From Bradyrhizobium tropiciagri (GTDB lineage Bacteria > Pseudomonadota > Alphaproteobacteria > Rhizobiales > Xanthobacteraceae): DNA of 64,000 nucleotides. Within the stretch, counting starts at the first letter, position 1; each line of letters begins with the position of its first letter. The notes below the pieces were generated by a model, which made no database searches, was not told the origin of the DNA, and saw only the letters and a list, made by a program, of their open reading frames with translations. A program made the translations under genes and the position numbers. The stretch covers positions 558,001-622,000 of the forward strand of contig NZ_JAFCKH010000001.1 of assembly GCF_018130505.1 (NCBI RefSeq), given 5' to 3'. This document shows, in pieces, positions 47,056 through 57,046 of the stretch.

Positions 47056-48657
47056 TCAGGCGAACAGCGCGCGGTGGTCGGCGAGGATTGCGCGCGCGGC
47101 GTTGTGGCCGGGGGCGCCGGTGACGCCGCCGCCGGGATGGGCTCCCGAGCCGCAGTGGTAGAGACCCTTCAGCGGGCCCCGGTAGTCGGCATGGCCTAGC
47201 ATCGGCCGCGCCGAGAACAGCTGGTTCAGGGTCAGCGCGCCGTGGAAGATGTCGCCGCCGAGCAGGCCGAACTGCCGCTCCAAATCGAGCGGGGAGAGGA
47301 TCTGGCGGCCGAGCACGCTGCCGGCGAAGCCGGGCGCGTAATGGTCGACGGTCGCGATCATGAGGTCGGCGACCTCCTCGCGATGGTCGTTCCAGGATTT
47401 GCCGTTGGGCAATTGCGGTGCGACATGCTGGCAGAACAGGCTGGCGACATGCTGGCCCGCCGGGCTCAGGCTGTCGTCGAGCGTCGAGGGGATCAGCATC
47501 TCGACGACTGGAGCGCGGCTCCAGCCGAACTCGCACGCATCGCGCCAGGCGCGTTCCATATAGGCCAGGCTCGGAGCGATGATGATTCCGGCGGTGAGAT
47601 GATCGCCGCCGCCCGGCAGCGCGCTGAACGAGGGCAGGGCGCTCAGCGCGACGTTCATCCTGAACGTGCCGGAGCCGTTGCGCCAGCGTGCGATGCGGGC
47701 GCGGAAGTCCGCCGCCAGTGCGCCGTCGGGCACGAGGCGCGTGTAGAGCAGTTTTGGGTTGACGTTCGCTGCGACATATTTCGCGCGGATGATCTCGCCA
47801 TTGTCGAGGACGACGCCGCAGGCGCGATCCTTCTCGACGATCACCTCGCGCACGCCGGCATCGGTCGCGATCTCGGCGCCGTGGCCGCGCGCAGCCTGCG
47901 CCATCGCCTGCGTGATCGCGCCCATGCCGCCGATGGCGTGGCCCCAGACGCCCTTCTTGCCGTTCACCTCGCCGAACGCATGATGCAGCATCACATAGGC
48001 CGAGCCGGCGGCGTAGGGGCTGGCGTAATTGCCCACGATGGCGTCGAAGCCGAACAGCGCCTTGACGAGGTCGCTCTCGAACCGCTCGTCGAGCATCTCG
48101 CCGGCCGAGCGCGTGAACAGGTCGAGCAGGTTGCGCTGCTGCTCCAGCGACAGCCGCCGCAGGATGTTGGCGGTGCCGAGTGCGTTGAACGCCTCGCTCA
48201 TCGCACCGATGCCGAAGCCTTCGACGATGTTCGGCGGCGCGCGCAGCACGAACTGCCGCAGCACGTCGGCGATGGCTTCGAGTTCCCCGGAGAATGCGCC
48301 GATCGCCTCGGCGTCGCGCAGGCTGAGCTTCGCGACTGAGCCGCGGGTGCGGCCTTCGCCGGTCAGCAGGTAGCTGCCGTCAGGCGCGGGCAGGAAATTC
48401 TGGGCGCGGCGTTCGACGATCCTGAGGCCGTGTTCGGCAAGTTTCAGGTCGGAAGCAATCTGCGGATTGAGCAGGCTCACCGTGTAGGCCGCGACCGAAT
48501 TGCGGAAGCCGGGAACGAATTCTTCGGTGACGGCGGCGCCGCCGACCACCTTGCGGCGTTCCACGACCTTCACGCGCAGCCCCGCCATCGCCAGATAGGC
48601 CGCGCAGGTGAGGCCGTTATGCCCCGCACCGATGATGACGACGTCCGTTTCGTTCAT
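47056..48657 (-). CDS. FAD-dependent oxidoreductase, phytoene desaturase-like (PYROXD2 type)
   Basis: A 533-residue flavoprotein. The N-terminal dinucleotide fold is VVIIGAGHNGLTCAAYLAMA (about residues 6-25), followed by VVERRKVVGGAAVTEE, typical of carotenoid desaturase/amine oxidase relatives. The C-terminal FAD block HCGSGAHPGGGVTGAPGHNA (about 500-520) matches the PYROXD2/CrtI-like NAD(P)/FAD oxidoreductases of unknown substrate. No crt genes are nearby, so carotenoid synthesis is not implied. Divergent from the membrane/methyltransferase-like gene. Confidence 0.88.
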   Translation of the reverse strand: MNETDVVIIGAGHNGLTCAAYLAMAGLRVKVVERRKVVGGAAVTEEFVPGFRNSVAAYTVSLLNPQIASDLKLAEHGLRIVERRAQNFLPAPDGSYLLTGEGRTRGSVAKLSLRDAEAIGAFSGELEAIADVLRQFVLRAPPNIVEGFGIGAMSEAFNALGTANILRRLSLEQQRNLLDLFTRSAGEMLDERFESDLVKALFGFDAIVGNYASPYAAGSAYVMLHHAFGEVNGKKGVWGHAIGGMGAITQAMAQAARGHGAEIATDAGVREVIVEKDRACGVVLDNGEIIRAKYVAANVNPKLLYTRLVPDGALAADFRARIARWRNGSGTFRMNVALSALPSFSALPGGGDHLTAGIIIAPSLAYMERAWRDACEFGWSRAPVVEMLIPSTLDDSLSPAGQHVASLFCQHVAPQLPNGKSWNDHREEVADLMIATVDHYAPGFAGSVLGRQILSPLDLERQFGLLGGDIFHGALTLNQLFSARPMLGHADYRGPLKGLYHCGSGAHPGGGVTGAPGHNAARAILADHRALFA

Positions 48658-48834
48658 GTCAGCTTCAACAAGCAGTGATGACAGCGTGCTGTCGCCCCGC
48701 AGCGGCGCTTCGTCAAGTCCGCGTGACTGCGGTTTCTTGCCCGCGATACTGCCATATGCTCAACTCAAATTCTCCGGTGCACTCCCGCCGGATCGTCCGC
48801 CTCCGGCGCCCGCCGGGTCCATGCCGGAGCTTCC

Positions 48835-51096
48835 ATGACGTCAGAGCCGTCTGTCTCGCGAAACCGGCTGGTGCTGGTTGTCTATACCGCCGCGATCTTC
48901 GTCAGCGCGCTGCTGTTGTTCTCGGTGCAACCGCTGTTCACCAAGATGGTGCTGCCGCGGCTCGGCGGCTCGCCGGCGGTGTGGTCGGTGGCGATGGTGT
49001 TCTTCCAGTCGCTGCTGCTCGGCGGCTACGCCTATGCGCATGTCCTGATGACGCTGAAGAACCGCGCGATTCCGGTGGTGGTGCATCTGGCACTGCTCGT
49101 CGTCGCGCTGCTGACGCTGCCGCTGGCGATCAGCAGCGGCTGGGGCGAGCCGCCGCATTCGGGCTATGCGCTTTGGCTGCTCGGCCTGTTCGCGGTCTCG
49201 ATCGGCCTGCCGTTCTTCGCGCTGGCCGCCAACAATCCGCTGCTGCAGGCCTGGTTCGTGCGCACCGGCCACCCTGATGGCCCCGATCCGTATTTCCTCT
49301 ATGCGTCCTCGAACATCGGCAGTTTCCTGGCGCTGTTGTCCTATCCGGTGCTGCTGGAGCCGGTGTTCACCCTGCGCAGCCAGAACCTGATCTGGACCTG
49401 CGGCTATGGCCTCCTGATCGTCCTGATCGCCGGCTGTGGCGTGCTGCTGCTCCGCGCACCGGCTGGTGCGGCCGCGCTCAACATGCAGGCGGATGAGGCC
49501 AGCGCGCCGGCACCGTCCTGGCTGCTGCGCGCGCGCTGGATCTTCCTCGCCGCGGTGCCGTCGGGCCTTCTGATCGCGGTCACCGCCCACATCTCGACCG
49601 ACGTCGCCGCCGCGCCGCTGCTCTGGGTGCTGCCGCTGTCGCTGTATCTGCTGACCTGGGTGCTGGTGTTCCAGTCGCGGCCGCTGCTGCCGCACAAATG
49701 GATGCTGCGGTTGCAGCCGCTGGCGATCGCCGGCGTCGTGATCCTGCTCGCGGTCGGCGGCGAGCAGAACCTGCTGCTGACGCTCGGCGGCCATCAGCTC
49801 TGCTTCTTCGTCATCGCGATGGCCTGCCATGGCGAACTCGCGCGCACGCGGCCCGCCGCGAAATATCTGACCGGCTTCTATGTCGCGCTGTCGTTCGGGG
49901 GCATGGTCGGCGGCCTGTTCGCGGGATTGATCGCGCCGTTCACCTTCTCCTGGGTCGCCGAATATCCGATCCTCCTGGCGCTGGCCGCGCTTTGCCGCCC
50001 GACCGGCACGGAGCGGTTGCCGCGCTGGAGCGCCTGGTACTGGCCGTTGCTCGCCGTGCTCGCGGTCGCGCTGATCGCGCCGAGCTATTCGCCCGGTGAG
50101 ATCTTCTCCTGGCTCGACGACCGGCGGGTCTGGATGATCGGCGCGGTCGGCGCGCTCTCGGCGCTGCTGGCGCTCGGGCTGAACGCCAATCGCTGGAAGA
50201 TCTTTGCCACCGTCGCGGTGGCGCTGGTGCTGCTGCGGGCCTATCCGTCCGATGACGGCCGGGTCGAGACCGTGCGCAGCTTCTTCGGCGTGCACAAGAT
50301 CGTTGTGACGCCGAACGGGCAGTATCACGTGCTGATGCACGGCACCACGATCCACGGCGCCGAGAAGTTCAAGAACGACGACGGCACGCCGGTGACCGGA
50401 CGTCCCGAGGCGATCACCTATTACCACAAGGACGGCGGCATCGGCCGCGCCATCAGTGCAATCCGCGAGCGCAAGGGCGCCCCGCTGAAGGTCGCGGTGA
50501 TCGGGCTCGGCTCGGGCACGCTGACCTGCGCTTCAGAGCCCGGCGAGGACTGGAAGTTCTTCGAGATCGACCAGTCGATGGTCGACACCGCGCGTGACCC
50601 GAAATACTTCACCTACATCCAGAACTGCGAGCCGAACCTCAAGCCGGTGATCGGCGATGCGCGGCTGACCTTCGCCAAGGAGCCGGACGGCATCTACGAC
50701 CTCATCATCGTCGACGCCTATTCGTCGGACGCGATCCCGATTCATCTCGCGACCGAGGAGGCGATGGCGATCTACAAGGAGAAGCTGGCGCCGCAGGGCG
50801 CGGTGGTGATGCACGTCTCCAACCGCCATCTCGAGCTCTCCAGCGTCGTGGTCGGCATCGCCGAGGCCAACGATCTGAAGAGCTGGGTCTACAGCGAGGA
50901 TTCCGGCCGCGACAACGAGTACATCTTCTCGACCTCGGTGGTGGTCTCAGCGCGCGACGACGCCGATGTCGGCAAGCTCGCATCGTCTGATGTCTGGGCC
51001 GAGACCGAAGCCAGCGAGAACCAGCGGGTCTGGACCGACGATTATTCGAACGTGCTGGGCGCAGTCTGGCGCCGCCTGCGCGACGGCGAGCAGTAG
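48835..51096 (+). CDS. Fused membrane protein/spermidine synthase-like protein
   Basis: A 753-residue protein. The N-terminal 450 residues form about ten to twelve helices (e.g. LVVYTAAIFVSALLLFSVQP), an MFS-like membrane domain. The C-terminal 280 residues resemble spermidine synthase: VAVIGLGSGTLTC (about 552-565, the nucleotide/SAM-binding loop), EIDQSMVDTA and YDLIIVDAYSSDAIP. Family members keep the fold but most lack proven aminopropyltransferase activity, so the reaction is unknown. Probably inner membrane with a cytoplasmic catalytic-like domain. Confidence 0.88.
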   Translation: MTSEPSVSRNRLVLVVYTAAIFVSALLLFSVQPLFTKMVLPRLGGSPAVWSVAMVFFQSLLLGGYAYAHVLMTLKNRAIPVVVHLALLVVALLTLPLAISSGWGEPPHSGYALWLLGLFAVSIGLPFFALAANNPLLQAWFVRTGHPDGPDPYFLYASSNIGSFLALLSYPVLLEPVFTLRSQNLIWTCGYGLLIVLIAGCGVLLLRAPAGAAALNMQADEASAPAPSWLLRARWIFLAAVPSGLLIAVTAHISTDVAAAPLLWVLPLSLYLLTWVLVFQSRPLLPHKWMLRLQPLAIAGVVILLAVGGEQNLLLTLGGHQLCFFVIAMACHGELARTRPAAKYLTGFYVALSFGGMVGGLFAGLIAPFTFSWVAEYPILLALAALCRPTGTERLPRWSAWYWPLLAVLAVALIAPSYSPGEIFSWLDDRRVWMIGAVGALSALLALGLNANRWKIFATVAVALVLLRAYPSDDGRVETVRSFFGVHKIVVTPNGQYHVLMHGTTIHGAEKFKNDDGTPVTGRPEAITYYHKDGGIGRAISAIRERKGAPLKVAVIGLGSGTLTCASEPGEDWKFFEIDQSMVDTARDPKYFTYIQNCEPNLKPVIGDARLTFAKEPDGIYDLIIVDAYSSDAIPIHLATEEAMAIYKEKLAPQGAVVMHVSNRHLELSSVVVGIAEANDLKSWVYSEDSGRDNEYIFSTSVVVSARDDADVGKLASSDVWAETEASENQRVWTDDYSNVLGAVWRRLRDGEQ

Positions 51097-51134
51097 GCGA
51101 GAGGTCAACTCGAGTGGCGACGAAAGTACGTACG

Positions 51135-51281
51135 CTCCCTCTCCCCGTCCTTACGGGGAGAGGGTTGGGGTGAGGGGCTCTCTCCGCGTAAACGATCGCA
51201 ACTGCGTTTGCGGAGGCTCCCCCTCACCCAGAACGCATCTGTCGATGCGTTCTGACCTCTCCCCGCACGCGGGGAGAGGTG
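51135..51281. repeat. Intergenic repeat with two CTCTCCCCG hairpins
   Basis: A 147-bp element with CTCTCCCCGTCCTTACGGGG-AGAG near its left end and CTCTCCCCGCACGCGGGGAG-AG near its right end. Between them is GTTGGGGTGAGGGGCTCTC, paired with CTCCCCCTCACCC further on, so the whole element is also an inverted repeat. A type widespread in Bradyrhizobium and relatives, here filling the gap after the membrane fusion gene. Confidence 0.8.
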
Positions 51282-51320
51282 AAGCGGAATCCTCTGATCG
51301 CTTCGTGGCAGACTCTCATT

Positions 51321-51899
51321 CTAGCGACCCTGCATCAGCAACCTTGCCATCTGCGTGTCGACGATCGCGGCAAACAGGTCGGGATCGTTGAAGGCTCGCG
51401 CGGAGAGCATCGCCCCGTGGACCGTCGCCATCAGAACCTGGGCCTCATCTTCCGGCCGCTTGTCGAGCCGGAACAGACGTTGCTCGGCGCCGGCCTGCAG
51501 CACCGACGCAAGCCACTTTGCGAGACTGTGGAAATGCGCGCGGACCCGCGAGGCGACGTCCTCCGGCAGCATCTGCATCTCGCCGGCCAGCATCGCGCAG
51601 ACACAGAAAGGTAGCGAGGCATCCCGGATGCAGGTCTGCCAGAAGTTCAGGTAGAACCGCAATTGCTCGGCGGGGCTCGAGACCTGCTGCTGAATAGACG
51701 TCATGCCCGCTTCGGTCTGCTGCCGGTAGCGATCCACCAGCGTTGTGACCAGTTCGGCCTTGGTCGGGAAGTGATGGTGGATGCTCGCCTTCCGGATGCC
51801 GATCGCATCCGAGATGTCGGCGTAGCTGAACGCGTTGTAGCCGCCCGCGACGATGAGGGTCTGCGCGACGTCGAGGATTTTGTCTGCGGTCGAAGTCAT
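51321..51899 (-). CDS. TetR/AcrR family regulator
   Basis: A 192-residue repressor. The N-terminal helix-turn-helix (about residues 20-45) reads FSYADISDAIGIRKASIHHH, followed by FPTKAELVTTLVDRY. The C-terminal part is a TetR ligand domain. It is divergent from the DUF308-like gene, and two ACCTACTAGTAGGT-like palindromes stand between their starts. It most probably represses that gene, and itself, by binding there. Inducer unknown. Confidence 0.92.
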   Translation of the reverse strand: MTSTADKILDVAQTLIVAGGYNAFSYADISDAIGIRKASIHHHFPTKAELVTTLVDRYRQQTEAGMTSIQQQVSSPAEQLRFYLNFWQTCIRDASLPFCVCAMLAGEMQMLPEDVASRVRAHFHSLAKWLASVLQAGAEQRLFRLDKRPEDEAQVLMATVHGAMLSARAFNDPDLFAAIVDTQMARLLMQGR

Positions 51900-51988
51900 T
51901 GGATCTCACGTCGTCGCCCGCCGCCGATGGGCGAGGCTGAAACTCGTAGCTGCGCGCTCCTTCTCACGCGGACGTGTGGTGCGCCCAG

Positions 51989-52017
51989 TTGACTTGGGAT
52001 TCCTGCCTACCTACTAG
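51989..52017 (+). promoter_or_regulatory. Candidate sigma-70 promoter under TetR control
   Basis: TTGACT, 17 bases, TACTAG. The -10 hexamer lies inside the first operator palindrome, so a bound repressor would block polymerase. Drives the DUF308-like gene about 52 bases downstream. Confidence 0.5.
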
Positions 52018-52022
52018 TAGGT
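52009..52022. promoter_or_regulatory. TetR operator, site 1
   Basis: ACCTACTAGTAGGT, a perfect 14-bp palindrome in the divergent promoter region. Confidence 0.75.
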
Positions 52023-52033
52023 CGCGAATTCAT

Positions 52034-52045
52034 CCTACTAGTAGG
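52034..52045. promoter_or_regulatory. TetR operator, site 2
   Basis: CCTACTAGTAGG, a perfect 12-bp palindrome with the same core as site 1. Centres are 24 bp apart, about two helical turns, allowing two repressor dimers on nearly the same face. Confidence 0.75.
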
Positions 52046-52069
52046 TAGATAACATAGGAAGCCCTGTCA

Positions 52070-52624
52070 ATGGAAAGTCAAATGTCCCAGCCCAGCTGGC
52101 TGCGATTCTACTATTTCGGCCGCGCCGTGTTCTCGATCGCCTGGATCGCCGCCGCCGTGCTGTTCCGCGCGCAGCCGGCGATCGTTGCGTTCCTGCTCGT
52201 GATCTACCCGGCGTGGGATGCCGTCGCCAACCTGGCTGACGCCCGCGTCACCGGTGGCCTGATAGCCAACCCGTCGCAGACGTTGAACGTCGCGGTCAGC
52301 ACGGTGACGGCGCTCGCCGTGATCGCGGCGGTCAGCCACAGCGCCTATGCCGTCCTGGCGGTGTTCGGGGCTTGGGCGATCCTGGCAGGCCTGCTGCAGC
52401 TTTACACGGGAGCACGGCGCTGGCGTCGCTACGGCGCGCAATGGCTGATGATCCTCAGTGGCGGGCAGTCGGCGCTCGCCGGCGGCTACATGATCATCCA
52501 ATCCATCGGCAGCGTTGCGCCGACGATCCTCGATATCGCGCCCTATGCGGGGTTCGGCGCGTTCTACTTCCTGCTGTCGGCCATCTGGCTTGCCGCGACG
52601 GCCAATCGCAGAGCACACGCATAG
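52070..52624 (+). CDS. DUF308-like membrane protein
   Basis: A 184-residue protein with about six helices (WLRFYYFGRAVFSIAWIAAA at the N-terminus, AAVSHSAYAVLAVFGAWAIL in the middle), the short-helix pattern of the DUF308/HdeD-like group. Function unknown. Start is ATG at 52070 or 52082. It is under the divergent TetR regulator, so it is probably an inducible membrane function (stress or efflux-associated), but no direct evidence exists. Confidence 0.75.
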   Translation: MESQMSQPSWLRFYYFGRAVFSIAWIAAAVLFRAQPAIVAFLLVIYPAWDAVANLADARVTGGLIANPSQTLNVAVSTVTALAVIAAVSHSAYAVLAVFGAWAILAGLLQLYTGARRWRRYGAQWLMILSGGQSALAGGYMIIQSIGSVAPTILDIAPYAGFGAFYFLLSAIWLAATANRRAHA

Positions 52625-52641
52625 GCGCCTCGTCGCGCCGG

Positions 52642-53484
52642 CTATTTCTTCTCGGCCGGCGCCGCGTTGGCTGGGCTCGGCGCCGCCGCGGTCAGCAGCG
52701 GGATTGTCGACGGCGGCTCGTCCTCGTCGAGGAATTGCTGCACGGTGGCCTGGATCGACGACTTGGCGCTGTCAGGCCCGCGATCGCTGAGATCGTTGTG
52801 CTGATACTCGGTGTTGACGACCTTGATGCCGGCCCTGACGCAGGTCTCGTCGTCGGGCACGACGCCGGGGTCGGCCTTGAAGTGCGGATCCTTCGAGCGG
52901 AACGAGAGGATCTTGATCTTGCCGTCGGTGATGAACGGCACGCGCAGATTGTCGAGCGTGACGACCTTCTTCACCAGTTCGGGATGCTGCTTGGCGAAGA
53001 ACATCGAGATGTCGCCGCCGTTGGAATGGCCGATCAGCGTCAGGTGGCGATAGTCCGCGTTGGGATAGAGCTTCTTCAACTCGTCGATCGCGTACATGAT
53101 GTTGAAGGCGCCGCGATTGTACTGCATGCGGCGGCCGACATATTCCTCGCCGACCTTGGTGACCATCGGCGCATCGCTGTCGAGATCGTGCTGGATGCTG
53201 ATCACGAGGTAGCCCCGCGAGGCAAACACGTTGGTCAGGAACGAGTACTCGGTGTTCTTGACCGTGTTGCCGTGGCTCAGGATCGCGACCGGCAGGTCGA
53301 CCATCTCGGCCATCGCCTGCATCTCGCGGTCGCGGCGGACCGCGACGTCGACCGTCACGTTGCGATCCTCGCGCAGGACGTCATGGAACGTCATCGTCGT
53401 ATGGCGGATGGCCCACCGGTCGGTGGTGAAATATCCCGCCATCACAACAGTGCACAGGCAAAGGACAATGATGCCCCGTTTCAT
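52642..53484 (-). CDS. Alpha/beta hydrolase, exported or membrane-anchored
   Basis: A 280-residue hydrolase starting at 53484 (MKRGIIVLCLCTVVMAGYFT), whose first about 20 residues are a signal peptide or membrane anchor. A ribosome site AGGGG precedes the ATG. The nucleophile elbow is GHSNGG (serine near residue 153), with PVAILSHGNTVKNTEYSF as the oxyanion region (about 75-92). Substrate unknown; the family includes dienelactone-hydrolase-like and chlorophyllase-like enzymes. Converges on the DUF308-like gene. Confidence 0.8.
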   Translation of the reverse strand: MKRGIIVLCLCTVVMAGYFTTDRWAIRHTTMTFHDVLREDRNVTVDVAVRRDREMQAMAEMVDLPVAILSHGNTVKNTEYSFLTNVFASRGYLVISIQHDLDSDAPMVTKVGEEYVGRRMQYNRGAFNIMYAIDELKKLYPNADYRHLTLIGHSNGGDISMFFAKQHPELVKKVVTLDNLRVPFITDGKIKILSFRSKDPHFKADPGVVPDDETCVRAGIKVVNTEYQHNDLSDRGPDSAKSSIQATVQQFLDEDEPPSTIPLLTAAAPSPANAAPAEKK

Positions 53485-53845
53485 TGTAACCCCTGATATT
53501 TCGTACTGACGCGCTCTGGCTCTGACATCATCAGGCACTCCGAGGCCGACGGCCTGAAGGCCGGGCGGGCGCTGTATTCGCGAAATATCGGGCTAATTTT
53601 ACAATCAGATGACTGTGCGACGACAGCGGCGGCGCCGGCAGGCGGCGCGCCGTTGCTGATGGTCACAAGCAGGTGAGCACGCCGCAGATTGTGCTCGCGC
53701 ACCTGTCGTCAGAGGGGCAGGCGGTGCTGGGCTGTCTGCATGTAGCCCGGATGAGCGAAGCGATATCCGGGGCGGGCCCCGCATATCGCTTTGCTCATGC
53801 GGGCTACGCGTGAGGCGAGAAGAGCGACGTCGGCGAGGGAGCGTC
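53485..53845. other. Intergenic region with repeat
   Basis: About 360 bases with no supported gene; it holds the inverted repeat at 53741-53808. Nothing else is recognised. Confidence 0.6.
53741..53808. repeat. Intergenic inverted repeat, GTAGCCCGG family
   Basis: TGTAGCCCGGATGAGCGAAG and CTTTGCTCATGCGGGCTACG are the arms of a 68-bp inverted repeat around a GGGCGGGCCCC centre. Other members: 22696 (short) and 55259. Confidence 0.8.
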
Positions 53846-54640
53846 TCAGTCCTGATAGAAGCCGCGTGGCTGGTAATAGGTCCGGGGCTGCGGCTGGTAA
53901 TATTGCGGCGCCGGCGCGTTGCTCTGGTTGCCGTAATATTGCTGCTGGCCGTAATAGCCTTGCTGCTGGCCATAGCCTTGCGCGTCGTAGACGCGGCGGG
54001 TGGTGCGCGGCGCCGGATAGCGCTGCTCGGTCGAGGAGCCGTCGGCCGGATAGATGTAGCCGTCGTCGGCGCGCGCCTGGGCCGGATATTCACGCGGCTG
54101 CGGCGTCAACACGACCGGATCGCCGGCGGTGGCTTGCTGGTCGTACTGCTGCGGCGCGCCGCGGGCCACCGCCGTGCCGGCGCGGCCACGCGGATTGCGC
54201 GCCAGCGCGACCTGCGACGAGCCGGTCAGCGTCACCGTGGTGTTGAGCACGCCTTCCTTCTGCACCAGCGCGTAGAGCGTCGAGGCGTTGGCGCGCGACA
54301 GCCGGACGCAGCCATGCGAGGCCGGCGTGCCGAGACGGCTCACCGAGTCCGTGCCGTGGATAGCGTGCCCGACCTTGGTGAAGAAGATCGAGTGCGGCAT
54401 CGGCGCGTCGTCGAATTCCTTGGAATAGTGATCCTCTTCCATGCGGAAGGCGCGGAAGCTGCCGTTCGGGGTTTCGCGCGAGGGGATGCCGCTCGAGACC
54501 GGCCAGTGGTAGCGGGCGACGCCGTCGACCGCGACGGTCATCTGCTGGTTGTCCTTGTCGATGGTGATATCGACCTTGGCCTGTGCGGCGCCGGCGGTGA
54601 ACAGCATCACGGACGTGAAAGCAACGAGGAACGAACGCAT
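53846..54640 (-). CDS. L,D-transpeptidase (YkuD) with low-complexity tail
   Basis: A 264-residue secreted enzyme that forms L,D cross-links in peptidoglycan or attaches proteins to it. The signal peptide is MRSFLVAFTSVMLFTAGAAQ. The catalytic domain (about residues 25-135) contains HGTDSVSRLGTPASHGCVRL, the H...SHGC motif with the catalytic cysteine near 110. The last 45 residues are a Gln/Tyr/Pro-rich repeat (GYGQQQGYYGQQQYYG, YYQPQPRTYYQPRG), unusual for the family. The start at 54640 follows the lack of a signal in a longer leader. Confidence 0.9.
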   Translation of the reverse strand: MRSFLVAFTSVMLFTAGAAQAKVDITIDKDNQQMTVAVDGVARYHWPVSSGIPSRETPNGSFRAFRMEEDHYSKEFDDAPMPHSIFFTKVGHAIHGTDSVSRLGTPASHGCVRLSRANASTLYALVQKEGVLNTTVTLTGSSQVALARNPRGRAGTAVARGAPQQYDQQATAGDPVVLTPQPREYPAQARADDGYIYPADGSSTEQRYPAPRTTRRVYDAQGYGQQQGYYGQQQYYGNQSNAPAPQYYQPQPRTYYQPRGFYQD

Positions 54641-54916
54641 CTTACCTTGGCCTCCAGGCCGATCACAGCGCCGCGGCTCTCCGTCCCCCGGCATCCAATA
54701 TGCCCGGAATCAGAGTTTGGTTCCAGTGGCGTACCGCGCAATCGTTAATCCGGCGCGCGGCGCAAACAAGGCCGAAGGCGGATTTGTCGATCGCGGCGTC
54801 CTGACTTTTTCGCGAGCAGGCCGCGACAACAGCCTTAAACGGCAACCATTTGGCCGCATGGGCGTTTCACAACTCCCGCCCAGTGACGCATTCGCGTCGC
54901 GTTGCAAGGAATCGAG

Positions 54917-55249
54917 ATGAACAACACCAAGGTCAAGACCGCGGCCGTCGTCGGAGCCGGCCCGTCCGCGCGGCTCCTGCTTGCCGCCGCGGCCCTCGGG
55001 CTCGCGCTGCTGGCAATCCCGCATGCCGGCCACGCCCAGGGCATCGTTCGCGGCGCGCAGGAAGGCGCCTACGAAGGCAACCGGGCCGCCGGGCCGATTG
55101 GCGGCGTGGTCGGGGGAGCCGTCGGCGCCGGCGTCGGCGGCGCCATGGGCGCGGTCAAGGGCGTGTTCGGGATTCCGGATCGCGGCTGGCGCCGCGGCCA
55201 GCGCTGCCGCGGCTATTACCGGCACGGGCACTTCTACTGCTATCGGTAA
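54917..55249 (+). CDS. Secreted glycine-zipper protein
   Basis: A 110-residue protein. The signal peptide runs to about residue 41 (LLLAAAALGLALLAIPHAGH-AQ). The mature part has a glycine-zipper-like helix (GPIGGVVGGAVGAGVGGAMG, about 59-78), suggesting insertion into or oligomerisation in a membrane, and ends with an arginine-, tyrosine- and cysteine-containing tail (RCRGYYRHGHFYCYR). AAGGAATCGAG precedes the ATG at 54917. Role unknown. Divergent from the L,D-transpeptidase gene. Confidence 0.75.
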   Translation: MNNTKVKTAAVVGAGPSARLLLAAAALGLALLAIPHAGHAQGIVRGAQEGAYEGNRAAGPIGGVVGGAVGAGVGGAMGAVKGVFGIPDRGWRRGQRCRGYYRHGHFYCYR

Positions 55250-55258
55250 CGCGCGCTT

Positions 55259-55347
55259 GTAGCCCGGATGAAGCGCAGCGAAATCCGGGGCCGCGCCGTC
55301 CGCGGATAGAGCTGTCCCGGATTGCGCTTCGCTCCATCCGGGCTACG
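55259..55347. repeat. Intergenic inverted repeat, GTAGCCCGG family
   Basis: GTAGCCCGGATGAAGCGCAG and ATTGCGCTTCGCTCCATCCG-GGCTAC are the arms of an 89-bp inverted repeat. It lies between the ends of the glycine-zipper gene and the ABC permease gene (convergent). Confidence 0.8.
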
Positions 55348-55364
55348 AAGATTCGCGAACCGAG

Positions 55365-56122
55365 TCAGTTCTTCAGCCGATAGCCGGTCCGGAAGATCCA
55401 GGCCACGATGACCATGCAGATGACCAGGAAGCCGATGGTCATGCCGAAGCTCACGGCGACGTTGACGTCGGCGATCTCGAAGAAGCTCCAGCGGAAGCCG
55501 GAGATCAGGTAGACCACCGGATTGAACAGCGTGATGGTGCGCCAGCCCGACGGCAGCATGTTCACCGAGTAGAAGCTGCCGCCGAGGAAGGTCAGCGGCG
55601 TCACCACCAGCATCGGGATCATCTGCAGCTTCTCGAACCCGTCGGCCCAGATACCGATGATGAAGCCGAACAGGCTGAAGGTGACCGCAGTCAGCACCAG
55701 GAAGGTCAGCATCCAGATCGGATGTTGGATATGCAGAGGAACAAAAAGCCCGGCGGTGGCCAGGATGATCAGGCCGAGGATGATCGATTTGGTGGCGGCG
55801 GCGCCGACATAGCCGATCACGATCTCGAGGTAGGAGATCGGCGCCGACAGGATCTCGTAGATCGTGCCGGCGAATTTCGGGAAGTAGATGCCGAACGAGG
55901 CGTTGGCGATGCTCTGGGTCAAGACCGACAGCATCACGAGGCCCGGCACGATGAAGGTGCCGTAGCTGACGCCCTCGACTTCGGTGATGCGCGAGCCGAT
56001 CGCCGCGCCGAACACCACGAAATACAGCGAGGTGGAGACGACAGGCGAGACGATGCTCTGCAGCAGCGTGCGCCAGGTGCGCGCCATTTCGAACAGATAG
56101 ATCGCCCGGATTGCGCGGTAGT

Positions 56123-56126
<4 letters not shown>
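55365..56126 (-). CDS. ABC-2 type transporter permease
   Basis: A 253-residue membrane protein with six helices of the ABC-2 type (YadH/NodJ-like). [20 protein letters not shown] and [20 protein letters not shown] are typical. It starts at 56126 ([20 protein letters not shown]), overlapping the stop of the ATPase gene (ATGA), so the two are coupled. Exports an unknown compound with the partner ATPase. Confidence 0.9.

Positions 56127-57046
<920 letters not shown>

Noticed and set aside
47056-48657. Carotenoid desaturase (crtI) for pigment synthesis
   Set aside because: The family is related but no crt genes are near, and the sequence fits the PYROXD2-type group better.
48841-50427. Long antisense frame across the membrane fusion gene
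   Set aside because: Arginine/glutamine/histidine-rich shadow with no fold pattern.
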